Shown: one piece after another, positions 20,268 through 30,370 of the stretch
How positions within the stretch are numbered: the stretch's first letter is position 1
Layout of the letters: each line of letters opens with the position of its first letter
Assembly: GCA_051453625.1 (NCBI GenBank)
Contig: JBOZIK010000001.1
Location: forward strand, 13,361,892-13,392,972
Length of the DNA stretch: 31,081 nt
Direction: 5' to 3'
From: Welwitschia mirabilis
Lineage: Eukaryota > Gnetophyta > Gnetopsida > Welwitschiales
Notes under the pieces: generated by a model
Seen by the model: the letters and a program-made list of their open reading frames with translations, nothing else
What the model was told of the DNA's origin: nothing
Database searches by the model: none
Position numbers and translations under genes: made by a program

Positions 20268-20820
20268 GCAAATCATAAAGAAAGACACAGTACCAGAACG
20301 GAGGCACAGACAAAATAAAAACACCAGTAGATAAACAAGAGATCATCAGATGCAGTTAGAGGCACAGAGAGAATGCACATCAAAGACAGACTGTAACCAA
20401 AGCAGATCGAAGCATGAGAAGCAGGAAATAGAATCAGAAAAATAGTAAAGGCATAGGGGAGCAGCATAATAAAAAATAAAGAGAAAAGACGATGACATTC
20501 AGAAGGGACAGACACCAAAATAAGCACCAGCAAAAACAAAACACAAGAAAGGATCCGAAAGGAAGAACAGTCAGAACAATTAGATTAGATCAGAAAGCGA
20601 AGAACACATAAGGGTAGGAGACCACAGAGACGGAGGCAAAATCACAGAGCAATCTCAGCAGGAGAAAAATGAAACTAAAGATGATATTAAAAGGAACTGC
20701 ATCTTGAATAAAAAGGACACAGTGGATTAGATGCAGAAGAAAAACTACATATTTTGAGAAGCGGTAGCAGACAAAAATGTGAGGAGACAGGTAGAGGACA
20801 TTAAAGCAATGACATCATGT
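20268..20820 (+). other. T-depleted, purine-rich block
   Basis: Positions 20281-20640 contain only 36 T in 360 bases by my count (10%), against roughly a third or more in the rest of the window. A, G and some C make up the rest, with many CAGA/AGAA/GACA words. There is no stable coding frame. The minus-strand frame 20273-20539 is hydrophobic only because the strand is pyrimidine-rich. The block ends in TGACATCATGT and a TATA box. Confidence 0.7.
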
Positions 20821-20830
20821 TATAAATAGA
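20810..20830 (+). promoter_or_regulatory. Promoter-like TGACATCA plus TATA box
   Basis: TGACATCA at 20810-20817 resembles the bZIP/as-1 core TGACGTCA and is followed within a few bases by TATAAATAGA at 20821-20830. This is a plausible plant RNA polymerase II core promoter, as in an LTR or a pararetrovirus-like intergenic region. No protein downstream supports either origin. Confidence 0.4.
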
Positions 20831-20859
20831 AGACGAGAGTGCTCATAGGAAATTTCCAA

Positions 20860-23800
20860 AGGCATATCAGATCTGACTTCATCGTAATTGCTGTAATGTT
20901 TTTTAGGTTCCATGATTGTTAACCCATGTTACTTCTGTATTATTTTAAATTTTAAATTTAATTGCTTTAGATTAAAAGTCCATTAAAAAAATCTTTTATA
21001 TGTCTCTAATTATTTTACTGACCTAGAAATAGCACCATTCATTCATAAATCAAGCTTTTTTTAATTTATTTTAAGCTACATTTCTAGATGTTATTCCCTA
21101 GATTATTTTAGAGTTAAGAAAAGGTTATTTTTTCTTTTTCTTTTTTTTTAAGGTTTGATTAGTAATAACATTTTTCCAAATTCTTTAAGTCTAGAAAGAT
21201 TACCTTAGCACATTCTAGTGATTTGTCCTAAGGACTCTGTTTCCTTATAAATGTTTTTGGGATAAAAGTGTGGTATTCATTAAACATCAAAATTTATTTG
21301 CCTATTATGTTTAAATTAAACCTTTGACTTACTCTTATAATTTCAAAAAGGCACTAGGCAAAACTGAATTAACCAAAACTATAAATTAACATTGTCAAAA
21401 AATTTAGCAATAATGCATTTTGAAATAAATGAGTATTTGAACAAGTACTTACACTCTTACATAAAACCAAAAATGATAAATGAGTAAATTTACACTACCA
21501 TGGCTTTTATGTTCTTGAGATGTATAAGGGAACTTGGTTCACAGCATATTTATTACTTTATCCATTGGAATTAAACAGTTTATCTCATTATGCTACATGT
21601 CAATTTTGAGGTTTATGCATTTATTCTTTTGATGCATGTCTTAGATGAATTAAACTTATTTATGAGCATATGAAGGATTAAGAAGGATCTAGCATGAAGA
21701 AATGATGTATGTAATCAACTTTGCTAATTAAAACAAGAAGGTTACTCATCCTAGTTAGATGCATGAGTCATAAATATGATCTCTTTTTGTACACCGGTGT
21801 CACTTATTATTCATGATACTTGTCAATGCTAAATCATGTGATCTTATGATCTTAAGCTATGTGCCTTTTATAGAGATCATTTCCTCTCTTGCAAAGAGGA
21901 GATACTTTCCACCTTTTCATATAAGTGCATTTTCTTCTTTCCTTTCTCTTTCTTTCATTCTCTTACTTATGTAGCTTGGAGATTAGAAGCTTGAAGCTAA
22001 GGAACACTTGATCTTGGATCTTCATCAATCTTTAAATATTAAGGACTTACTAATCTTTTTCAGTACTCTCTTTACTCTCATTATCCATATGATTTCTTTT
22101 TAAGATTCTAGCAAAATGATGTGATATTGCACTAGGGAATTATCTATGGTTTTTATGCAATTATGTTATAAAATATTACTCCCTATCATTAGCTCTCATC
22201 AAGACGCTTGGAAGATATGAAAAATTCTCTTATACTTGGTGATGAAGATTACTAATGAATTATTATGGCCAAGTAACTAGGCGGTTCAGTATAAAAAAAG
22301 AGAAATTTGGGTATCCATATTTATTTTAATATTATATTTTCACTATTATGCATGAGATCCATCTTATTAGGGGCAAAGTCTGATCCTCAAAAAAAAATCC
22401 CTTTTAGGCTAGCACTCCTTCATGGTAATCGTAAGGCTCAATGTAAATGCTTTTGTGAATTGATTTGATTTTGCATTATTAGTATTTAGTAAATTTATAC
22501 TATAAATAATGATTTTATCTAATGTGTTCATCATTGTATTGATTCAAATTATTGTATAATTAGTTATTGAACCTCTATTATATTTTCTTTAACAAAAGTT
22601 AAATTTCTAGGATAGAGGAATAGGATAAAAACACCATATATTGTTAATTAGTAAGTATAAATAAGTGAAATTTTTTATGTAAGTCTAGGACTGTGTTATG
22701 AATGTGAAAATGTAAGAATAATAATTTTTTTAATGTATAATAATTTTAAGAAATTTATTTGTTAAAATATGTATAAATGTAGAAAATAGTAAAATATTAA
22801 TTTATATTTCTGTAACTGTTAATTAAGATATCTATAAACTTATGCAATCCAAGTTATAGGTAATTAAATGTGCTTTCGAAAATATCTGAAATCACTACAA
22901 ACTCAAGGTATTTTAAAAGTTATGGTCATTTTAGTATAGAGTGGTAGGACTATAATTTTAGAAAATTTGATAGTTTTTAATCTTAAATGATGATCTTAGA
23001 AATAATATTTTTAAAAATTTAAGATACTTTAACTTAGATTCTAAGGATTCTATTACGAGTATAGTTTATGAAAACCTACTGTAATTTTTTTTTGTTTGCT
23101 TTATCGTCAATTATTTATTCATTTTTTATTATGATGTCTCCTTAGAGACCAAAATTGTTATAACTAATGTTTTAAATTATAAAAAATTATTACAGACTAT
23201 TTTATAAGGAATTTTAGTATATAGATATGTTTCTATTAGTAGACATAAGTAAATTACTTAGAAATAATATTTAATTTATAAAAATACCTCTTTTACCTTT
23301 TTCTTTTATTTTACTTTAAACATGTACACTTGTAAGTGCTTTCACCTTAGTAGTTTAAGTAACATGAATCGTCTTTGATTTAACACTTATTTTCTTGACT
23401 TATAATATAGCCACATAAATCTTGAATAAAGAGTTATATCTAAATAATCATGCTAGAGCTATACTTTCCTTTGTTTACATTTATTGCATCAAATTAATAG
23501 AGATTGTCATGTGAGCATGAAAGAATGTTTTTAGGATTAACATAGATGTAGGTATAGATTATTTTTTTTAAGTACATTATCAAGATATGATTTAACACAT
23601 TTTGAATAGTTTTATTATTATTAAAAGAAATAAAAGGAAAGAATGTTTTCTTTATTTAGATTTTCATTATTGTAATCTCGAATATAGAGATGTTCTAGTA
23701 TGCTTGTTTTCCCTTTTTATGATTGTTCCTATAAAATAAACCTAATGATGATTATAGTTATTATAATTAAGTAAATAATCCATTAAATATTCACATTTTC

Positions 23801-24620
23801 TAGAATTATATACATGCATTTGTGTGATGTATTCATCGAATAAGGTTAAATCAAATAATTATAATAATGTTCATCCCTGTACTTGGAGTTTATCACTAAG
23901 ATGGGTTGCATTGCATTTGTTTTTTCTTAATAATACCCTTTTGGAAGTAAATTTGATCACTACTCTCCTATCTCACACATGTATAAACTTACTCTAATTT
24001 AATATCTCAAGCCGTTAGCATTGATGGGTCACGTTGCGACATTCGAAGATGTTTAAAGGAAGTGAGGGTTATTTGTAAGCATGCATCCACCTCACGTACC
24101 GTTTGTCACCTATATTAGAGGTATATTGAGGTGAAGTATAAGTCTATGGAGTTGAGCCCAGTCATATTTGTGTAGTTTAAAACCTAAAGTAGAACCAACT
24201 TACATCTAGATGATGGTTAAATATCAGGTTGAAATGCCATTCATTGAAGTTTTAACCTCCTATTCTGTTAGTTAGGTATTATTCTTAAACTTATCCATGT
24301 ATATTTATAACAAGTTTATATCTCCTCAACTATTTACAAGATATATTTTTATGTGATGAAAACTAGGAAGAAATGGAGGACACAAACTTATGACATTGTT
24401 ATTGTTTGTGAACCAACATAATCTAGAAATTAATTATAAGTAAATATATAATCTTAATATGATTTGTTTTTCTTAGAATATAGAATTGCTAATAAAGGAG
24501 TAAGTAAAATTTAATCCTAGATTTTGTTGTGTCTATTAAGTAATAATATTAAAAAAGGATGAAAGAGAAAATAAAACAAAACAAAAAAGTTAGTTCTTAA
24601 TAAGGGTAAGATAAGAGGAG
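20860..24620. other. Element C right part, non-coding AT-rich sequence
   Basis: No frame with family features is seen. It includes a possible second promoter (CATATAAGTGCATTTTCTTC near 21918) and a G+C-richer island near 24010-24110 (GGGTCACGTTGCGACATTCG). The last part probably corresponds to R/U5 of the LTR. Confidence 0.45.
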
Positions 24621-24628
24621 GTATCACA

Positions 24629-24633
24629 TCATC
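24629..24633. repeat. Target-site duplication, right copy (TCATC)
   Basis: TCATC directly follows the CA end of element C. Five bases is the usual duplication length for LTR retrotransposons. Confidence 0.8.
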
Positions 24634-24924
24634 ACAACGTGATAATTTAAGCTTTGTTTTAGGAAATTATAGAATATCATTGGAGTAAAGGTGTGTCATC
24701 GAACAAGTTAAGCTAGACATTTGGAGCTTGTACATTTTCCTACTTCACTGATTAAAGTTCATTATAATATCAACACTTGGATTTTCCTTTGTTTTGATTT
24801 CATTGTAGGATTGATACTTTTGTATTGCTTTAATTAATATTTACCTCGATTTATCCTTGTGAAAGAAAAATACTAGGTACTTATCTAGTTTTATTTCAGT
24901 TCCCTTATACTAAAATTTCAAACA
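24634..24924 (+). mobile_element. 3' LTR of element B, right part (after element C)
   Basis: It resumes the alignment to the 5' LTR exactly where the left part stopped (TAATTTAAGCTTTGTTTTAG against ACTTAAAATTTGAGCTTTGT in the 5' LTR) and runs to AAACA at 24920-24924, equivalent to AAATA at 13230-13234. Confidence 0.75.
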
Positions 24925-25359
24925 ATAAGCTTTAGACATAATGTTATGTTTAAGAAAATTATTATAACTAGGCTCCAACATCACTAAGGGAATAAAAGTC
25001 TTCATCACTCTTCAAGCAGAAATACTACTACTACTACACTGTGAAGAGAACCATAAATCTATAATATATTTTTGCTTCTTCCTTTTTCTTCTCAAGAAAG
25101 CTTTTATTGGTCTTACAACTATCTTAGATATCATTATTTTAGCTTGTAATTTCTATAATTTATTGTACTTTAAAAGTGGAAATTTAGTTTTCTTAGAATC
25201 TATACTAATTTCACGTTTGTAGTCTCACTTCATCTTGACCTATGGGGAGCTTTCTGCTATTAGCTTTTCTTAAGGATTCCAACATTGTGATTATGACTTG
25301 TGTGGTACTTTAATGTATTTTTTATGAAGTTACCTCAATTGTAAGATTAGTGTTAAGGC

Positions 25360-25560
25360 TAAAACCACAATAAAACCTTAAGGAGTTGAGTTGGACACCT
25401 TGATTATAATATTATTGATTAGCTTGAAATCATAATGTGTAAACCCTAAGGGGTTAAGTTAGATACCTGATGAGGGATAACTCCATTATCTTCTGATTTA
25501 CAAGGTTAGTAGTAAGCCTCAAATGATAGTGAAACCCTAAGGAATTAAGGCAATTGCATT
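25360..25560. repeat. Degenerate repeat, three units around AAACCYTAAGG
   Basis: AAAACCTTAAGGAGTTGAGT (about 25371), AAACCCTAAGGGGTTAAGTT (about 25441) and AAACCCTAAGGAATTAAGGC (about 25531), spaced about 70 and 90 bases apart. AAGCCTC(A)AA or a similar phrase precedes some units. Confidence 0.6.
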
Positions 25561-26001
25561 ATTAAAAGCAACTTATTGCAACAAAAGTGTTTTATTATTG
25601 ATGGTAAGCCTCAAACTAGGAATTTTGAGAGAGGAACATGATTTGAAGGCATGCAGGATTTGACTCTCTACATTTGGACTATCTAAGTTGGCAAATCATA
25701 TTATTTCAATAAGAGTTTTCTTTTGTACATTTAAAATAGTTATTTATGTATATTGCATTTTATTCTTAGAATATTTTTTGGGGAACTCATTCATCCTTTC
25801 CATCTAAGTTCGACCATTCATAACTTGTATTTTTCTCCTTAAAATCTACCAACCATCATTATAATCTTGTACTAGTTAGCATGCTATAATTAAAAAGAAG
25901 AGTTTTTTCTTTATTGTAATCTTTTATAAATTTTCCCTTAACTTATTTTCATTTTATGAAAAGCATTAGTTACTTTAAATTCTATTAACTCTACATCATA
26001 A

Positions 26002-26013
26002 TGGTATTAGATA
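26002..26013 (+). other. Weak candidate primer-binding site, tRNA-iMet type
   Basis: TGGTATTAGATA matches TGGTATCAGAGC at 9 of 12 positions and lies three bases after a CA (25999). Without a paired LTR this may be chance. Confidence 0.25.
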
Positions 26014-26348
26014 TTTGATGAGCGTTAGTATTGTTTTGAGTTATTGAAAAGTAGATGTGAAAAATTTGAAGACATTTAGAAAGCATTTAGAAAGCAAAAA
26101 AGAAAAGAAGGAAAGAGAGCATAAAGATAAGTAGGGTGGTTATAATGATAAGAAGGCATAAAATATACCTTAAGAATTAGTCTTATGCAAGCCTAAGGAA
26201 TATGTAGTTAAAGGAGAAGTCATCAAGTGAAGATTGTATGATAGTCTATGAGAGTTCATGGAGAATAATATACTGTATTGACTTGAAAACAAAGGTGAAA
26301 TCATTAATGGAACTTTATATTATGGTTTATGAAAGCTTATTAATAGGC

Positions 26349-26361
26349 CTATAAATAGAAA
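26349..26361 (+). promoter_or_regulatory. TATA-like box, element D region
   Basis: CTATAAATAGAAA in an LTR-like setting upstream of the gag remnant. Unproven. Confidence 0.3.
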
Positions 26362-27889
26362 TCTAAGTAAAGAAGGCATCCATTCTATATCTATCTAAAT
26401 GATAGTCTATAACTTTATCTAGTTGGGGCAATTTTTTCTTTTTTTTTTTAAAGAACTCTTTTTCAAATGATAGAGTTACTTTCAAGAAAGCAAGTATAAC
26501 TAGAATCCTATCTAGTGAATAATGGAGGACTTACCAACATTTTTTAATTAAGATAATTCTTTCATTTTGCTGTAGCATTCTATTACTCATTTCTTATAGG
26601 TAATTTGTTACACATTTTTAAAGATTTTATCATTTCTTTAAAAGTTACTTTCTCTTATTATTCATTTTAGTAAACGATCCATCATAAAGAGTAATTTCAA
26701 TATTGTCCTCATTTTTTAATTCTAATTCCTTATCCAAAAGTCCTTTCAAATTTCAATCATCAAAAGAAGGCAAAAATCTATAAATAGCTTTTTAGCATAT
26801 CCAATGGAATAATATTTTAATCTCTTTTAAATATGAGTAAATCACATGAATCTATTAGTAGAAATTAGTTTATTTTAAGAAATCAATATGTTGTTTTAAA
26901 TCATCTAGCACCATAGGAGATGAAAAAGTGGAACGTTATCCATAGTTTTAATAAGGTTTCTTAATAAGCAATTCTAAAAGACAAAGCGACAAATAAAAAA
27001 TGCACTACGCATATAATGTGACCCAATTCTAAAAAAAAAGATGGAAATATAGCTCAACATAATGTTCATAATAAGGATAAAGAAGAAGGATACTTCAAGC
27101 ATCTATTAGAGCTTCTAGTAACAGGACCATCCTTCAAGAAGAGGCTTATTAAAGAAGGAACTATTTCAAATTGTAAATACATACTCTTTTTTAGTATTCA
27201 TCCCAATTTAGTGATTTTGATGTTAAAAGTAGGAATCATACGAATTTGGGTAGAAGATATTACAATAAAAATGACAATTATCCAAAATCAAATTTACAAC
27301 TTAAAGGTATCAAGAAAGTTCTAAATAGCCTTAAATATTCTATATCTTTCTTAATGTCTTATGAAACTAAAACTCTAAGAAATTTTTTTTCATTACATCC
27401 ATAAGGCATTAAGTGTCTAATAAATAGAAGAAGTATGCATGGAATAAGGCTAAAAGCTATCATCTATAATGTTACCTAGAGTTTTTGGATATAACTTGAA
27501 ATAATTCAATCAAATTATTGAATTTGATGTTTTATTTATTTTTGATTTTATGTATTATCTGACAATTAAGAATAACATGATATTCATCTTCAACAATATT
27601 CTGGTCATAAAGTCAACAGATCCTCTTTTCTTAAGGGACTTGAAAGCATATAACTATTTTAATTCGAAAAAAATAAGATTCCCTTCTTACCCTACTTATA
27701 TGAGTCTATAAACAAAGTAGAATACTAGTAGTTAAATAGGTTTCGTTTGTAGAAATGTCTTCTTTCATATTATTTAAACAAACTTATTCTTTTTATTCAT
27801 GTTTTTCTAAATTCTTTAAAGTGGTTTTCTAATTTTGGAACATTTTCTAAAACAAAATCTTTAAAGACCCATATTTGACATTTCAAGTA

Positions 27890-28270
27890 CTCTTGTTGCT
27901 TTCAGAATCAATTGAAACACTTGCTATCATACTTTTTTAGATCTCTCCATAAGCATGCCATTGACTAGTAACATTATTGACCTACGTGGTTCATTACAAA
28001 ATTTGAAAGAAATGTTTGAAGTGTTCATGAAGCAATATGTCATCCATATCACACAAGACATTTCTCTTGAAAACCTTACATTCTTTAACAAAAAAATAGA
28101 TGAAACCATACAAGATTTTGCCTAATGAATTGAAGATAATGGTACTTAGTCTAAAAGACATACTTCCAATTAGGATGTGGCATAGCTCTTTCTAAATAAC
28201 ATAATCCTTACTTGTGAAACATCTAATGATTGAAAAATTAAATTCTTTTAATCTGGCAATAGCTCTTCCT
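27890..28270 (+). pseudogene. gag (capsid-region) remnant of element D, Ty3/gypsy
   Basis: In one plus frame from about 27940 the sequence reads SISMPLTSNIIDLRGSLQNL, then KEMFEVFMKQYVI and ISLENLTFF, ending in DETIQDFA with a stop at 28123. This matches the plant Ty3/gypsy retrotrans_gag pattern 'LP..SI.SW.dL…F…F….…lt.L….Q….EsF.dF..R'. A change of frame then continues it as IMVLSLKDILPIRMW and NSFNLAIA, the part that normally reads 'mvl.gL.p.y…L….…tFedL…g..iEd'. Stops and at least one shift make it non-functional. Downstream to 28900 only Lys-rich broken frames are left. The rest of the element would lie in or beyond the 825-N gap. Confidence 0.65.
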
Positions 28271-29272
28271 AACAAAAATTAAAGTGATAAAAAGAGATAT
28301 TAATACTCTTAAGAAAATCACAAAAATTAAAAAGTAATAAAAATTAAAATCTCTAATGAATATTTACAGAAATTCCAAGGTGGTATCTTTTACCTTCAAA
28401 TTTCACAAAAAAAGAAAATAAAAACCCAAAATTTTCTCCTCTAGGGTAAAAAAGGAAAGTCCTTGCTTGCTAACGTAAGATAGCCATTACCTCTAGGATT
28501 TGTAAGGAAAAAATTTTCAAAACTTGATCCAAGATCCTAAGAATTCTATCTACTAAAGAGGCTATTACATTATCTCCACAAAAAATCTATGCCCTAATAT
28601 TCAAGAATCAAGTTGATACTAAGAGAATCAACATCGTGACTATCATAGAATTAAATGACATTATAATAACTATTATAAGATCTTGCAAAATGCTTTCTTA
28701 GACTTTCCAGAAGAAAGTAAACTAAATATTAAACTAACACCATAATTCCAAGAGAGCCATCATAAAGCAAGAAAGTGAATTTGGAAAATGAAAAATTATC
28801 CACACTATTAGGATGAAAGAAGTATAGGCTAGGTTCAAGAAATTACTCTTGAGTGCAATGCTTTGAATTTTGAAAATTTAAGTGTATATAATCTTGTTTA
28901 GAAAGAAAATGCTAGCAAGGATAAAGACAAGTAGTTGAGAATTTACATTTATTATTATAATTATAAATTTGTTCTTATAATTTTAGTTAGTAAAATCATA
29001 CTTATATTAAAAACTCAAATCCTTATAAAGGTGAGCTTAATAAATAATGAGGAGTAAACCTTAATAGGGAAACACTAATCATAATTATTTGTATTGTGTT
29101 ATTATCACATCATGATAGCTTACGATGGTCGTCATGTAATATTTATTACTATATTAGCAGTCTATTACTACCACTATTATTGAATAATTATTATTAAGAA
29201 ACAAAGGATCCTTTTATTTTACTTTTCTTTTACACATTTTTCTCAATTTATCTATTTCCTATTAAATTTATC
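28271..29272 (+). other. Probable element D internal remnant, no clear domain
   Basis: A-rich sequence with short broken frames, Lys-rich on the plus strand (28360-28470), which would suit the gag C-terminal linker. No protease or RT motif was found before the gap. Confidence 0.35.
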
Positions 29273-30097
29273 NNNNNNNNNNNNNNNNNNNNNNNNNNNN
29301 NNNNNNNNNNNNNNNNNNNNNNNNNNNNNNNNNNNNNNNNNNNNNNNNNNNNNNNNNNNNNNNNNNNNNNNNNNNNNNNNNNNNNNNNNNNNNNNNNNNN
29401 NNNNNNNNNNNNNNNNNNNNNNNNNNNNNNNNNNNNNNNNNNNNNNNNNNNNNNNNNNNNNNNNNNNNNNNNNNNNNNNNNNNNNNNNNNNNNNNNNNNN
29501 NNNNNNNNNNNNNNNNNNNNNNNNNNNNNNNNNNNNNNNNNNNNNNNNNNNNNNNNNNNNNNNNNNNNNNNNNNNNNNNNNNNNNNNNNNNNNNNNNNNN
29601 NNNNNNNNNNNNNNNNNNNNNNNNNNNNNNNNNNNNNNNNNNNNNNNNNNNNNNNNNNNNNNNNNNNNNNNNNNNNNNNNNNNNNNNNNNNNNNNNNNNN
29701 NNNNNNNNNNNNNNNNNNNNNNNNNNNNNNNNNNNNNNNNNNNNNNNNNNNNNNNNNNNNNNNNNNNNNNNNNNNNNNNNNNNNNNNNNNNNNNNNNNNN
29801 NNNNNNNNNNNNNNNNNNNNNNNNNNNNNNNNNNNNNNNNNNNNNNNNNNNNNNNNNNNNNNNNNNNNNNNNNNNNNNNNNNNNNNNNNNNNNNNNNNNN
29901 NNNNNNNNNNNNNNNNNNNNNNNNNNNNNNNNNNNNNNNNNNNNNNNNNNNNNNNNNNNNNNNNNNNNNNNNNNNNNNNNNNNNNNNNNNNNNNNNNNNN
30001 NNNNNNNNNNNNNNNNNNNNNNNNNNNNNNNNNNNNNNNNNNNNNNNNNNNNNNNNNNNNNNNNNNNNNNNNNNNNNNNNNNNNNNNNNNNNNNNNN
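29273..30097. other. Assembly gap, 825 N
   Basis: An estimated-size gap that separates the AT-rich retroelement DNA from the G+C-richer segment at the right end. An apparent long minus-strand frame here is N. Confidence 0.98.
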
Positions 30098-30124
30098 TTT
30101 GTAGATTAAGTTAATACACCCATC

Positions 30125-30147
30125 TTTTTTTTTTTTTTGGGGGGGGG
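30125..30147. repeat. T14G9 homopolymer run
   Basis: Fourteen T followed by nine G (C9A14 on the minus strand), at the left edge of the G+C-richer segment and 27 bases from the 825-N gap. Confidence 0.9.
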
Positions 30148-30338
30148 AGGTGGACATTGCAGGGAAGATTATATTAAGTAAAAATAGTATAGAATTTGAT
30201 GTACAACACTATATGATCACAAAAAGAGAAAAAGCAGTCCTTTCTTCTACATAAATTGGAAGGCTACCTATGCAATTGAGGATGCTAGACTGAGGGAGAG
30301 GCCATGGGAACTCCCCATGCAGAATCTTTTCTAATCTT

Positions 30339-30370
30339 AGGTAACTTGAAAGATAGGTAACTTGAAAGAT
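30339..30370. repeat. Perfect 16-base tandem duplication
   Basis: AGGTAACTTGAAAGAT occurs twice in immediate succession without a difference. Confidence 0.95.

Larger units (their letters stand above)
18738..24628. mobile_element. Element C: 5.9-kb LTR-type insertion nested in element B
   Basis: It starts TGTCATATCCCATATTTTG and ends GGTATCACA, the TG...CA form and the TGTCA-rich start common in plant Ty3/gypsy LTRs. It is flanked by the 5-bp duplication TCATC and splits an LTR whose two halves rejoin cleanly. A TATA-like box lies about 350 bases from the start. I find no gag or pol motif and no clear second LTR inside. It may be a solo LTR enlarged by later insertions, or a non-autonomous element whose LTR pair I cannot see. 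Orientation is probably plus, from the TATA box. Confidence 0.75.
12495..24924 (+). mobile_element. Element B: non-autonomous-looking Ty3/gypsy-type LTR element, interrupted by element C
   Basis: Two diverged direct repeats (12495-13234, and 18290-18737 continued at 24634-24924) bracket an internal region that starts with a tRNA-Asp-like primer-binding site and ends with a polypurine-like tract. Orientation is plus. Inside I find one broken unrecognised ORF and no reverse transcriptase, RNase H or integrase pattern in 13259-17440, so B looks non-autonomous or heavily deleted. Element C sits in its 3' LTR. B's outer target duplication could not be found, because the left end of the 5' LTR is not clear. 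Confidence 0.65.
24925..27890. other. Unclassified decayed retroelement sequence
   Basis: It lies between element B and the gag remnant of element D and is AT-rich with no clear gene. It contains a degenerate short repeat (25360-25560), a TATA-like CTATAAATAGAAA at 26349-26361 and a weak initiator-Met-type primer-binding candidate at 26002-26013. A run of broken frames near 27060-27300 (KEEGYFKHLLELLVTGPSFK) may be coding in origin but was not recognised. Confidence 0.4.

Noticed and set aside
20273-20539. Minus-strand 88-codon hydrophobic frame resembling a membrane protein
   Set aside because: The strand is nearly free of A because the plus strand is nearly free of T. Few stop codons and many Leu/Phe/Ser codons follow from composition alone.
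20810-20830. Integrated pararetrovirus promoter
   Set aside because: TGACATCA plus TATA is suggestive, but no viral coat, movement-protein or RT motif lies nearby and no tRNA-Met primer site was found. It is kept only as a promoter-like signal.
25441-25450. Interstitial telomere repeat
   Set aside because: Single AAACCCTAA words 70-90 bases apart are not an array, and AT-rich DNA gives such words by chance.
29252-30157. 301-codon minus-strand frame
   Set aside because: It consists of N apart from about 26 codons, so it is not a gene.
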